Notes under the pieces: generated by a model
The model's database searches: none
What the model was told of the DNA's origin: nothing
What the model saw: the letters and a program-made list of their open reading frames with translations, nothing else
Shown: one piece after another, positions 30,154 through 37,746 of the stretch
Numbering within the stretch: position 1 is the stretch's first letter
How the letters are laid out: each line of letters begins with the position of its first letter
Source: Paraburkholderia fungorum
Lineage (GTDB): Bacteria > Pseudomonadota > Gammaproteobacteria > Burkholderiales > Burkholderiaceae
DNA: 64,000 bases
Direction: 5' to 3'
NCBI RefSeq assembly: GCF_900099835.1
Contig: NZ_FNKP01000001.1
Location: forward strand, 310,001 to 374,000
Position numbers and translations under genes: made by a program

Positions 30154-31251
30154 ATGGACGAGCGATTGATGAAGAAGTGCATCGGCCAGCCTGTGCCCGA
30201 GTGGGATATGGCACACAGGTTGCCGATCAACCGACCTGTCGGTCCAGAGGTTCAGGATTTCGGGGCGACCTTTTGTATCAACTCCACGTTCATGGATGTG
30301 ACGGAGCCGTCATACCTGGACAAGCAATGGGTGCTGGCAGGGGCCGCGCTAGCCTGCGCGGGTATGGCTATCGGCCCATACGGTTATGTGATTTCTCATG
30401 CCGAACCAGGGCCGGCGTTCTGGATGTTCGCTTTCGACTGCCTGGCTCTTCTAGTTGTCGCGGCGTTCGGCTCGTTGGTGTGGAAAATTGCGCGAGGCCT
30501 GGTATTTGGTCTGAAGTACCGGCCGATTCGTTTCCACCGCAGTGAAGCCAGGCTCTACGCAATTCGTACACGGCGGTACTTCGTCAAGCCTGGCGACGGC
30601 GATGTCGTATGGGAAGCTCCGTGGACCAGCGATTCGATCTTCTGTCTGCACCGCGAGGAAACGCCATTCGGGACGGTATTTCACATCCGGCACTATACGG
30701 TCGATGCCAAAGGCAACGTCGTCCGGGCGTTCTCGATCGGCCGGGAGTGGACTGGCAAGGCACAGGTTGAGATGGCCTTGGCGCAGTGGAATTACTGGTG
30801 CAGGTACATGAGCGACGGGCCGAGTCGCTTGCCGAAGCCTATGCTGTTCCACACCCAGCGCGAAACGCTGCGAGAGTCGTTCCTGTTTTCAATGTATGGC
30901 TTCGGAATGCGTGCCCCCGCGTTTTTGCGCATTATCATGATGCCGCAGATCCTGCTGTTCACAGGATTGCGGGCTCTCGCAAACGTAACCAACCGTGCCC
31001 CGGTCTGGCCAGCCGACGTTGAAAAAATCAGTTCGATTGCGCAGAACGACCCCTATGCAGAGCCGCGCCACAAAACCCCGGTCGGCTGGGGAGACACCGT
31101 GCTGGCCCAGCAACGCGGCGACTATCCAGAGAACCCGAAGGCGCGGGCTGAAGACTGGACTGGTGAAGCCGATGGCAAGGTACACGCGGTAGTCTGGCTC
31201 GCGAATCCGGCCGCTCTTGTGGCAAGGTCCGCTGTGCGAGGGGCGCAATGA
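30154..31251 (+). CDS. DUF6708 membrane protein, putative immunity partner of the VasX-like effector
   Basis: A 365-residue inner-membrane protein. Two adjacent membrane segments lie near residues 55-100 (WVLAGAALACAGMAIGPYGY; FAFDCLALLVVAAFGSLVW). A soluble domain follows (RPIRFHRSEARLYAIRTRRY, WEAPWTSDSIFC), then another hydrophobic stretch (AFLRIIMMPQILLFTGLRAL) and the tail RAPVWPADVEKISSI, all typical of DUF6708 proteins found next to VasX-type toxins. Membrane location and gene pairing support immunity against the pore former. It is inferred, not shown. A second, frameshifted copy lies at 40991-41952. Confidence 0.8.
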   Translation: MDERLMKKCIGQPVPEWDMAHRLPINRPVGPEVQDFGATFCINSTFMDVTEPSYLDKQWVLAGAALACAGMAIGPYGYVISHAEPGPAFWMFAFDCLALLVVAAFGSLVWKIARGLVFGLKYRPIRFHRSEARLYAIRTRRYFVKPGDGDVVWEAPWTSDSIFCLHREETPFGTVFHIRHYTVDAKGNVVRAFSIGREWTGKAQVEMALAQWNYWCRYMSDGPSRLPKPMLFHTQRETLRESFLFSMYGFGMRAPAFLRIIMMPQILLFTGLRALANVTNRAPVWPADVEKISSIAQNDPYAEPRHKTPVGWGDTVLAQQRGDYPENPKARAEDWTGEADGKVHAVVWLANPAALVARSAVRGAQ

Positions 31252-31329
31252 AAGATGAAGCAGTGAGCGGCCGATACGGTTTCTCGCCAATGCGACGCGT
31301 CGGGACACGGTGTGTCCGGACGCTGTGCG

Positions 31330-31447
31330 GCGGAGCCAGACGATCCGTATGCGCAGCCACGCACGGGAACCCACTGTTAGTGGGAAGAACTGTGTTGGCG
31401 AAAAGGCGGGGCGACTACCCGGTCAATCCAAGGGTGCGAGTCCGAAG
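31330..31447 (+). pseudogene. Remnant of a second DUF6708 C terminus
   Basis: Directly after the DUF6708 gene, a short stretch encodes in one frame PDDPYAQPRTGTH and, in another, VLAKRRGDYPVNPR. These correspond to NDPYAEPRHKTP and VLAQQRGDYPENPK at the end of the intact protein. It is a decayed partial duplicate with at least one frameshift and a stop. Confidence 0.7.
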
Positions 31448-31978
31448 ATGAAGAATGAAAACGGACGAAGCATGATGCAAACAAGCTTTAAACCAGTACG
31501 CAATAGCTTCGCCACTGACGCTATCGCTGCTCTATTTATCGCACTTGCTTTGCTCACCGGCTGCACCCGAAGCAACGCTTCGACAGACGATGTTGTCGAG
31601 GCGGCCGTCAGATCAGCGCTGCCCAATGAAAAGGCTATCAAGTTCGACGGATTGTACGAAACCACTCCCGATTTGTACGGATCCAGCGAAACACCGAATT
31701 ACAAGCGCAGGTTCACCTGCGGGTACGTTACCTATACGAATGAGGCCGGGAAATCCATCAGGGCGCGCTTCATCTATCTTTCTCATTCAGACGATCCGTC
31801 GCAGGCCGGTCAAAATTTTCTCAGCGTAGAGAAGCCCGAAATAAACTATGGGATTCGCGATGAAGAAAATGGCGGTAAATATGTGACTTCATTCGAACTG
31901 ACTGGATGGAATCGATCGTGTACCGATGCCGGGCATCCCAAGACTTTCAGCGGCGTTGCTCCAGAAAGCATTGAATAA
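31448..31978 (+). CDS. Predicted lipoprotein, function unknown
   Basis: A 176-residue protein with a lipoprotein signal: the hydrophobic stretch DAIAALFIALALLTGC contains the lipobox LTGC. The mature part is polar, with two Cys (FTCGYVTYTNEAG and WNRSCTDAGH), and about 130 residues long. The start is uncertain: ATG 31448 is used, while ATG 31472 or 31475 would shorten the leader. Its place between the DUF6708 partner and a PAAR gene suggests a periplasmic immunity or accessory protein. I do not recognise a family. Confidence 0.7.
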   Translation: MKNENGRSMMQTSFKPVRNSFATDAIAALFIALALLTGCTRSNASTDDVVEAAVRSALPNEKAIKFDGLYETTPDLYGSSETPNYKRRFTCGYVTYTNEAGKSIRARFIYLSHSDDPSQAGQNFLSVEKPEINYGIRDEENGGKYVTSFELTGWNRSCTDAGHPKTFSGVAPESIE

Positions 31979-32046
31979 AATGGATCTGCGTCGGGGTTGG
32001 TTTCATTCGGCCGGCGACGCGACAAATGAGCAATGTGAGGCCAGAA

Positions 32047-32304
32047 ATGAAAGACGAAGCTGGGCGTGGCGTGATCCGCTTGAACGACAAGACGACACAC
32101 GGTGGGCATGTGACGACCGCCAGCGATAACTTCAAGGTACTGGATGTGCCCGTCGCACTCGAAGGCGACAAAACCTGGTGTCCGCAGTGTCAGGGCACCT
32201 ATGCCATCTTGCCGAAGGACAGCACGCGCAAACATCTCGGCAAAGCGGTCGCCTATCACGGGGACCCAACCGAGTGCGGTGCGACGTTGATCGCGTCGCT
32301 GTAA
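32047..32304 (+). CDS. PAAR-domain spike-tip protein (island A)
   Basis: An 85-residue single-domain PAAR protein that caps the VgrG spike. The sequence fits the family: GRGVIRLNDKTTHGGHVTTA at the start, ALEGDKTWCPQCQGTYAI with a Cys pair, and GKAVAYHGDPTECGATLI with His and Cys ligands near the end. ATG 32047 has GAGG six bases upstream and gives the standard N terminus. It could pair with the vgrG at 24184 or load effector sequence now lost from the following 440 bases. Confidence 0.92.
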   Translation: MKDEAGRGVIRLNDKTTHGGHVTTASDNFKVLDVPVALEGDKTWCPQCQGTYAILPKDSTRKHLGKAVAYHGDPTECGATLIASL

Positions 32305-32744
32305 AATCAGCTTGTTGTTTCTGGATCGCGCTGTTCAATTGCAGCGAGGACTCGCGTGAGCGGACTGGCGATGGGCTCGAGACATCCGACGCTGTAGTCG
32401 TGAGTAGGCGTGGGTGATTTCATGGTGAAAACGCCGATCGGCAAACCGGCGCCTGGGTTGGGCTCGGCGCACCGTTGCCAGTCGGTTGTCGGGTGGCGCC
32501 AGCATGCAGGAGCGGGAATGGTCTTCGCATCAACTCGACCGGCACGCCGGTAACTGAATCTTTGTTCATTTTGAAGCAGGGTTTCATGGCGGCAGCCATG
32601 GAACGCGGGCTTTTCCCATCGTGCAAACGCAAGCCGATTTTCAGACGCTCGGGCTGCGAAACATCTGTTACCGCGGTCACTTGGGTCGGCGTCCAGTCCT
32701 TTATATGCCGACGCGTACCAACTATCCGAGGAAAACCAAGCCCG
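32305..32744. other. Gap with decayed coding remnants
   Basis: This 440-base stretch has no convincing complete gene. Three frames in turn look protein-like: VKTPIGKPAPGLGSAHRC from 32425, then ESLFILKQGFMAAAMERGLF near 32560, then GRRPVLYMPTRTNYPRK near 32690. Together they suggest a frameshifted remnant of a gene once placed between the PAAR and BNR genes. I cannot name its family. Confidence 0.4.
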
Positions 32745-34229
32745 ATGTCTAAGTCAAAACGATTGCGCCTGATCTACGGCGTAACTCTTTCATTGATCCC
32801 CCTCGCATTTCTCCTACTGCTCGCCCGGGGCAGCGAGGATTGGGGCGGCACGACGCCGCCGGACAAGTTGTTGAGCACCACGTCAATTGAGGGGCAGACG
32901 CCTGACTTTTGCGCACCGCTGATTCGCACGCCACACGCTACATGGCTGTTGACGTCTCAAAAGGACGACAACGCGATGCCGACATGGAAGGTTGATCCGT
33001 CGACCCTTGCGCTGGACACGCTGTTGCCACCAGCGAAAAAGAAAGCTAAAGCCGACGACGATTCACAGATATCCCAGTACTTGCCGAAGAGCTCGAACTG
33101 GACCACCCTGATTTCGAAGCTCGATGCAAAGGGCGTGTTCCTGCCGGTCGCCATTGTTCCGGACATGACGTGCTTGAGCGCTACGCCTGATGGCACGACG
33201 GTGTATGCGCTGACCGGGCTCGGCGTTCCTCAGGGGCTGGCGATCGGCGACTCGAATCAGAAAACCCGGCAGACAGCAGTATTCCGGACCGATGATCAGG
33301 GCGTGCATTGGACGTGGCTGAAGAACGGCTTTTTCCCGGAGGCGGCACAGTGGGGGGAGAATTTGCGGCCGTCTTTCTATAACAGTCGTGAAGTGTGGGC
33401 CTGGACAGAGTTCGACGACCTCACGCTGCCTGGTGAGGTCCTCAGCGAGGGTGGCACTCCGTTGCAGTCGGTTCTGCGTCTGTATTACTCCGCTGATGGA
33501 GGCGCGAGCGCGCAGCAGGTGAAGGCAAACGCGCCGATCGCCATGAGCCGCGACGAGGCGGTCAAGCAGTTCCCTGCCGATGCAGAAGCGGATAGCAGCG
33601 GCGCCAATGACAAAACAACCGGCTTTGTTGTGCAGGTGAGCGACGACCGCGCGATCGCGTGGCTGTCGCAGTCGTTCTATTACGGCATTGCCGGTGACCA
33701 TCTGGCGAAACTGTACGCCGTACTCGATCAAATGGAGTTGCGGCGTGAAGGGCAAACCTGGGTCATGGGGCCCCCGAAACGCACGGCGAGCGCGAACCTG
33801 AAAAGCGTGACGCGCACGCCTGATGGCCAGATATATGGCGTGATGGCGCGCTCAAGAGCCAATGACGTCGTCGCGCGGTTCGATCAGGCTTCGCGCGCCT
33901 GGATACCATTGGCGTCTACGCCCAATTCCTTCTCACCGCTGCCGGCCGAGATCACTGTCGACGATCTATGGGCGAGCAACAAACACCTCGTTATCAGTCT
34001 GAGCTCGATTTACTTCGTGCCACGCCTTCTCTATCCGTTCGGCTACGACAACGCCACTATCCACGGTGGAGCGGATTATTACTCGGACGACGGTGGTCGG
34101 CACTGGACGCACCTGAAGGTTCCGGCGGGCATTCTTGCGTTTGATCCACGCACGGACGAACTCCTGGCGTCGCCGTTTGAAAACTGGCAGTCGACAGCGC
34201 CGATTCACGCTTATCAGTTGGGAAAATAG
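32745..34229 (+). CDS. Membrane-anchored BNR/Asp-box beta-propeller protein
   Basis: A 494-residue protein. An N-terminal membrane anchor (LIYGVTLSLIPLAFLLLLAR, about 8-27) leaves the bulk in the periplasm. Asp-box motifs of beta-propellers (S/T-x-D-x-G-x-x-W) occur as RTDDQGVHWTW near 185 and YSDDGGRHWTHL near 450, with a weaker YYSADGGAS near 245. No sialidase active-site set is evident, so binding rather than catalysis is likely. As the last gene of island A it may be an immunity protein or accessory. ATG 32745 gives the clean anchor; longer upstream starts run through the decayed remnant. Confidence 0.7.
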   Translation: MSKSKRLRLIYGVTLSLIPLAFLLLLARGSEDWGGTTPPDKLLSTTSIEGQTPDFCAPLIRTPHATWLLTSQKDDNAMPTWKVDPSTLALDTLLPPAKKKAKADDDSQISQYLPKSSNWTTLISKLDAKGVFLPVAIVPDMTCLSATPDGTTVYALTGLGVPQGLAIGDSNQKTRQTAVFRTDDQGVHWTWLKNGFFPEAAQWGENLRPSFYNSREVWAWTEFDDLTLPGEVLSEGGTPLQSVLRLYYSADGGASAQQVKANAPIAMSRDEAVKQFPADAEADSSGANDKTTGFVVQVSDDRAIAWLSQSFYYGIAGDHLAKLYAVLDQMELRREGQTWVMGPPKRTASANLKSVTRTPDGQIYGVMARSRANDVVARFDQASRAWIPLASTPNSFSPLPAEITVDDLWASNKHLVISLSSIYFVPRLLYPFGYDNATIHGGADYYSDDGGRHWTHLKVPAGILAFDPRTDELLASPFENWQSTAPIHAYQLGK

Positions 34230-34931
34230 CGGGTGGCAAAGGCATTTGATAAGTTAATTTCTGCGACGCGACGTCCATTCGCGCCGCTGTCATCGGCACC
34301 TGTAAATTGATACACCGTCGGCAATGAGGAATTGATACACCTCGACGAAGGGATAATGGCCGCTTTGAGCGGCGATGATCTCGTACGAGAGATACACTTA
34401 CGTGTCCGGCATCGTGACGAGCACGCCAGTTCGATTGCGCCCGCGCCTGGTTTTCGTGGTAGTCGGCGTCGACGTTCCCGCTGACACGCCGCGGCCGAGC
34501 AGTACCGTTGATGAGGACCCGCAAAAGGGAATGAAACGGTTGCCGCAAACAGGACAAAGTCGGGCCGATTTGATGATAGCGCTTCACGCTGATATCACAA
34601 GAGGGTTCGTCATGCCCGGGGCGAATCAGCCTTCGGAGTCTCCAGGCGGCGGCCCGCCCGGGACGATCTCCCCGCTTTCTACGGACGCTGGTTTGTTTTC
34701 GTGGCTCGAGCCGCATTCCGGCCCGCCTAGGCCAGTGATGAAGTCGTCATCAATCAAGGGTCGCATCCAAACGCTACTACTTCGGCGCGAAAGTAGGCCA
34801 GTCGCGAGAACTCCGTCGCACCCGACACGACGTCTTTGTCGCAGCTTCGCGTAAGTCTTTGTTTTTTTGTATGCGCAGTCGCATTAACTGTGGCGCCCTA
34901 CGGTAGGGGTAGACGCATAACCTGAGAATTT
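34230..34931. other. Remnant-filled intergenic region
   Basis: No intact gene is convincing here. AATTGATACACC occurs twice (34305-34316 and 34330-34341), 25 bases apart, in the style of terminal repeats of IS21-family elements. On the minus strand DADYHENQARAQSNWRARHD (about 34413-34472) resembles the conserved part of small zinc-finger proteins often found beside transposases. An open plus-strand frame at 34375-34854 has no family-like sequence. The region reads as leftovers of a mobile element. Confidence 0.45.
34305..34341. repeat. Paired 12-bp direct repeats, IS21-end-like
   Basis: AATTGATACACC at 34305-34316 is repeated exactly at 34330-34341. Spaced repeats of this kind are the transposase-binding ends of IS21-family elements. 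No istA or istB gene is nearby, so this would be an orphan end. Confidence 0.45.
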
Positions 34932-34966
34932 GAGACCCATAAGTTGAAAAACTTATGGGTCTTTTC
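34932..34966 (+). terminator. Strong intrinsic terminator
   Basis: The perfect 13-bp stem AGACCCATAAGTT pairs with AACTTATGGGTCT around a GAAA tetraloop and is followed by TTTT. It reads as a plus-strand terminator and may end the island A transcript. Confidence 0.85.
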
Positions 34967-35060
34967 AATTGGCTGCGTGGATTTATCGAATTGAGTCGGT
35001 GACGGTGGAGGAATTGAGGATATCGTTGCAGCAACTTTTGGGCAGCACTGCATGTCGCTG

Positions 35061-35382
35061 TTACCGTCCCGCAGGATCATCCCAAAAATCAACTCTGAGA
35101 CAGCACCAGATAATCGCAGGGGTCTCCCGGATAGCCAAGTAAGTATCACGGTTCAAAAAAACCAGAGTAGCTTCGGGCCACATAACTAAATCCAAATCCC
35201 TTTAAGGTAGTCACTACCCGCGGTACATGAAAATACTGCGTGACAACGAGAGCACTCTTCAGATGGTACGTTTTCATATAGGCGCTTGCGTTTCTAGCAG
35301 TGTCCCATGTTTCAAGACCCATGCTATCCATGACTATTTTGGGCGGAACGAATCCGACTTTTTGGGAGATGAATTTGTTCAA
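35061..35382 (-). pseudogene. Fragment of a DUF218 (YdcF/ElyC-like) gene with a frameshift
   Basis: The minus strand encodes PPKIVMDSMGLETWDTARNA, then KSALVVTQYFHVPRVVTTLK, the C-terminal half of the DUF218 fold (the TARNA and TQYFHVPR motifs). It continues GFSYVARSYSGFFEP and stops. In a neighbouring frame the family-like ending RDTYLAIRETPAIIW follows at once, so a small indel near the seven-T run at about 35150 broke it. The N-terminal half is missing, replaced at about 35385 by the start of an unrelated plus-strand gene. Confidence 0.7.
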
Positions 35383-35842
35383 GTTGTCATTGATCGGACT
35401 GTTTTTGTCGTTTTGCTGTGCGGGATCCTATGCACAGACTGATGGTGGGGATCATGAGTCCATTCAGACTGCTGCTGGCACGCTGTCTATCGTGAAAGTG
35501 GAGCACATAAAAGCAGACGGCGTTACCTTTAATGCCTCGTTGGACGGTGCAAAATTCGACCAGCTTTATGGATCTCGCTATACCTACTACACAGATTCCG
35601 CCGGAGCGGACAGCCCAGCTACGCGCGTAGTGGTCCAGGACTTCATTGGCGGATTCTCCGATACTTCCTCTGTGTCCTTATATGATTTCAGAAGAAAACC
35701 ACCGGTTGCTTTGCCGATCAGTGGCAAGCTCGATGTGGATGACGTTCGTTGGACCGACAGCGCCGTATTGCTGAGTGCGAATGGCAAGTGGTATTCGTTC
35801 TCCCGCAATAAACTGTCGCGTTCACATGATCGCTGGAAATAA
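35369..35842 (+). CDS. Small exported protein, function unknown
   Basis: A 157-residue protein with a Sec signal (LFKLSLIGLFLSFCCAGSYA, cleavage likely after SYA) and a polar mature domain of about 135 residues (FDQLYGSRYTYYTDSAGADS, LPISGKLDVDDVRWTDSAVL). ATG 35369 has GGGAG directly against it, so TTG 35375, with better spacing, may be the real start. I do not recognise a family. Position between two VgrG islands and export to the periplasm suggest a leftover immunity protein. Confidence 0.55.
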   Translation: MNLFKLSLIGLFLSFCCAGSYAQTDGGDHESIQTAAGTLSIVKVEHIKADGVTFNASLDGAKFDQLYGSRYTYYTDSAGADSPATRVVVQDFIGGFSDTSSVSLYDFRRKPPVALPISGKLDVDDVRWTDSAVLLSANGKWYSFSRNKLSRSHDRWK

Positions 35843-36312
35843 TCCTTGTGGAACGAATCAGCAGTACCGGATTAACATCTCGAGCCACGGTGATTGCGTC
35901 TACGTGTTCGACGCGCAGTCGATTGTCGGACCTGTATTTAGCCGAGCGCGATGGCGCTGCTCCGGAACTCATCGACGGGTTCAACAGCCACGATTCCCAC
36001 TGCCGATTTGTGTTCGGACACACCGGCGCGTTCATGGCAATAGCACCCAGGATCGCAGGGTGGCAGAGTTGGTGCGACTGACCTCCGACCTCCTGCCGAG
36101 TCGAGGCTGACAAGCTGTTTCAGCGTCAGCCTTGGGGAGGCTTCGCGATGCATCGACCGGAGGTAGGTGAGTTGCCCCACGGGACGTAAGCGAGTGGACT
36201 ATTCATAGATGTCCCGCAGTTCACGCGCGTTGCTTTCCTTGAACGGCATCCTTGCATGTTTCTTTGACAACTCACCGTCCGCCGCCTTACAAACTTTGAT
36301 TGATGGCAATCA
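35843..36312. other. Gap with gene remnants
   Basis: After the exported protein, the plus strand encodes a short protein-like stretch (NQQYRINISSHGDCVYVFDA, about 35851-35910) that soon loses frame. An inverted repeat AGGCTGAC (36104-36111) with GTCAGCCT (36125-36132) follows and could be a transcript end, though it has no T-run. I see no complete gene. Confidence 0.4.
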
Positions 36313-36600
36313 TCATGTGCCCACCGACATTGACTGTTGCGAAGCAACGAGCTTCGGTGGCGGTTCACACTTGCAGATGCAAAGATCGTCGCTCAAAGCG
36401 GCATGCCGGCCATCGGGCGAGGTCATCGCTTGACGCGGACCATCGCATTTGATTTTTCCCGTGGTATTGCAAGCCGGACATTGCACGTCATCGCCTTCGT
36501 GAGCGACATCCCGGCCTTCGAGCCGGATCGTCGTTGGGATGGCGACTACCGTTCCGTTAGCGGTGCTCTTGTCGCCGTTAAGGATTAAAAAGCGTTTCAT
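36313..36600 (-). CDS. PAAR-domain protein (island B, distal)
   Basis: A 95-residue single-domain PAAR protein. The family pattern is clear: MKRFLILNGDKSTANGTVV, then IRLEGRDVAHEGDDVQCPAC, a Cys pair (CPACNTTGKIKC), and AALSDDLCICKCEPPPKLVA at the end. It would sit on the tip of a VgrG trimer. It is the last gene of the minus-strand island B, so its effector is probably the lysozyme-like protein encoded upstream at 37747-39954. Confidence 0.9.
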   Translation of the reverse strand: MKRFLILNGDKSTANGTVVAIPTTIRLEGRDVAHEGDDVQCPACNTTGKIKCDGPRQAMTSPDGRHAALSDDLCICKCEPPPKLVASQQSMSVGT

Positions 36601-36693
36601 AAAAAGATGGCGTGTTCTTTTCTTGGTTAGCTCACCGATGGTCTCGCCCGAGGAAGAGAAATCAAGATATGTCCACTCGGTTAGCGCTACCCC

Positions 36694-37725
36694 TCATGGC
36701 TTGATCGCTATTTGGTCGGCTCTAATCCACCGAAGCAAATGTTTGCCAGAAGCACCGACATAGTCCACGTATGCCCAGCCGGATGGCGACTGCTTCAATA
36801 CCGTCACTACATCGTCCCGGACCAGATAGGCCCGGCTCACCTGTGCATCATCCGGTGCCATATATAGCGTTGCTTTTGTCGCAGATATCGTAGCCGCGCG
36901 ATGTTCGCCTTCCCCGACTGCGGGCGCTGGCGTACTGGCAGCATCACCATATGCATTTGAAAACGCGGCGTCGATCAGACGCGCATCATTGTGCGCGCCT
37001 GCCGTATGCAGGGCTGCCGCAATCTTTTGATAGCTCTCGCGATTCGCAGGCGACGGCGGATCGCAACGAAGAAGATTGTCGGCGCCGGAGTCGTCGTCAA
37101 TGACTAACCGTGCCGGCTGACCTGCATTGACAACGCGCAGCAGTCGGCTTACCGACGGACGGTCGCGCTTCAGCATCACGTTGGAGTCTTCGTCCTTGCC
37201 CCACTGAGCGGGCTGGCCCGCCTGCCAGCCTGCTCCGCATATCTCACCGGTTTGATCGGCAGTGATACATCCCGTGCGTATCTCAATGACGGAACAGTAT
37301 TCCCGACTTAATACGGACTCCGCCTGTCCTGGTCCCGACGAGACCGTCCCCGATTCAACTCGCCCAATAACGACGTATTGTCCAGACGGTGAGATATCGG
37401 TCTCGCTTGGCGGTTCAATTTCTGTACCGCCCGCGTTCGATTTGCCGGCTCCAGGCAACAGGCTGAACGTCGCTCCGTTTGGGAAATGAAAGACCGCTTG
37501 CCGCCAGGTACGCTCGGGTAATGGTGCTTGAGGGTTCGAAGCGCTGCTATAGAAAATGGCTGCGCCGCCCGGCAAAGCGAACCGAAATGTGGACGATGGC
37601 TCCGCAACAAATACTGTCACGGCAGCACCGCAGGTAAGCAGTAGGGCCGATGCAATCACTGCACCGACGCGAACAGCACGCGCGCCGGAAAAGCCAATTC
37701 GAAACCGCGACATACTTACGTCCAT
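36694..37725 (-). CDS. Membrane-anchored protein with C-terminal SH3-like domain
   Basis: A 343-residue protein. One membrane segment lies near residues 20-42 (AVIASALLLTCGAAVTVFVA); the rest should be periplasmic. The middle (about 50-170) is beta-rich with paired Cys (SREYCSVIEIRTGC, GEICGAGW). The last 65 residues look like a bacterial SH3 domain (ATLYMAPDDAQVSRAYLVRD; VTVLKQSPSGWAYVDYVG). The gene starts 21 bases after the split lysozyme-like effector, so it is the best immunity candidate for it. ATG 37713 is an alternative start. Immunity is inference from position and location. Confidence 0.7.
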   Translation of the reverse strand: MDVSMSRFRIGFSGARAVRVGAVIASALLLTCGAAVTVFVAEPSSTFRFALPGGAAIFYSSASNPQAPLPERTWRQAVFHFPNGATFSLLPGAGKSNAGGTEIEPPSETDISPSGQYVVIGRVESGTVSSGPGQAESVLSREYCSVIEIRTGCITADQTGEICGAGWQAGQPAQWGKDEDSNVMLKRDRPSVSRLLRVVNAGQPARLVIDDDSGADNLLRCDPPSPANRESYQKIAAALHTAGAHNDARLIDAAFSNAYGDAASTPAPAVGEGEHRAATISATKATLYMAPDDAQVSRAYLVRDDVVTVLKQSPSGWAYVDYVGASGKHLLRWIRADQIAIKP

Positions 37726-37746
37726 AATTTTGAAGTTACGTTTTTT

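Noticed and set aside
34375..34854. 159-codon plus-strand open frame in the island junction
   Set aside because: No family-like sequence, runs across IS-like remnants, and the opposite strand carries a better protein-like stretch.
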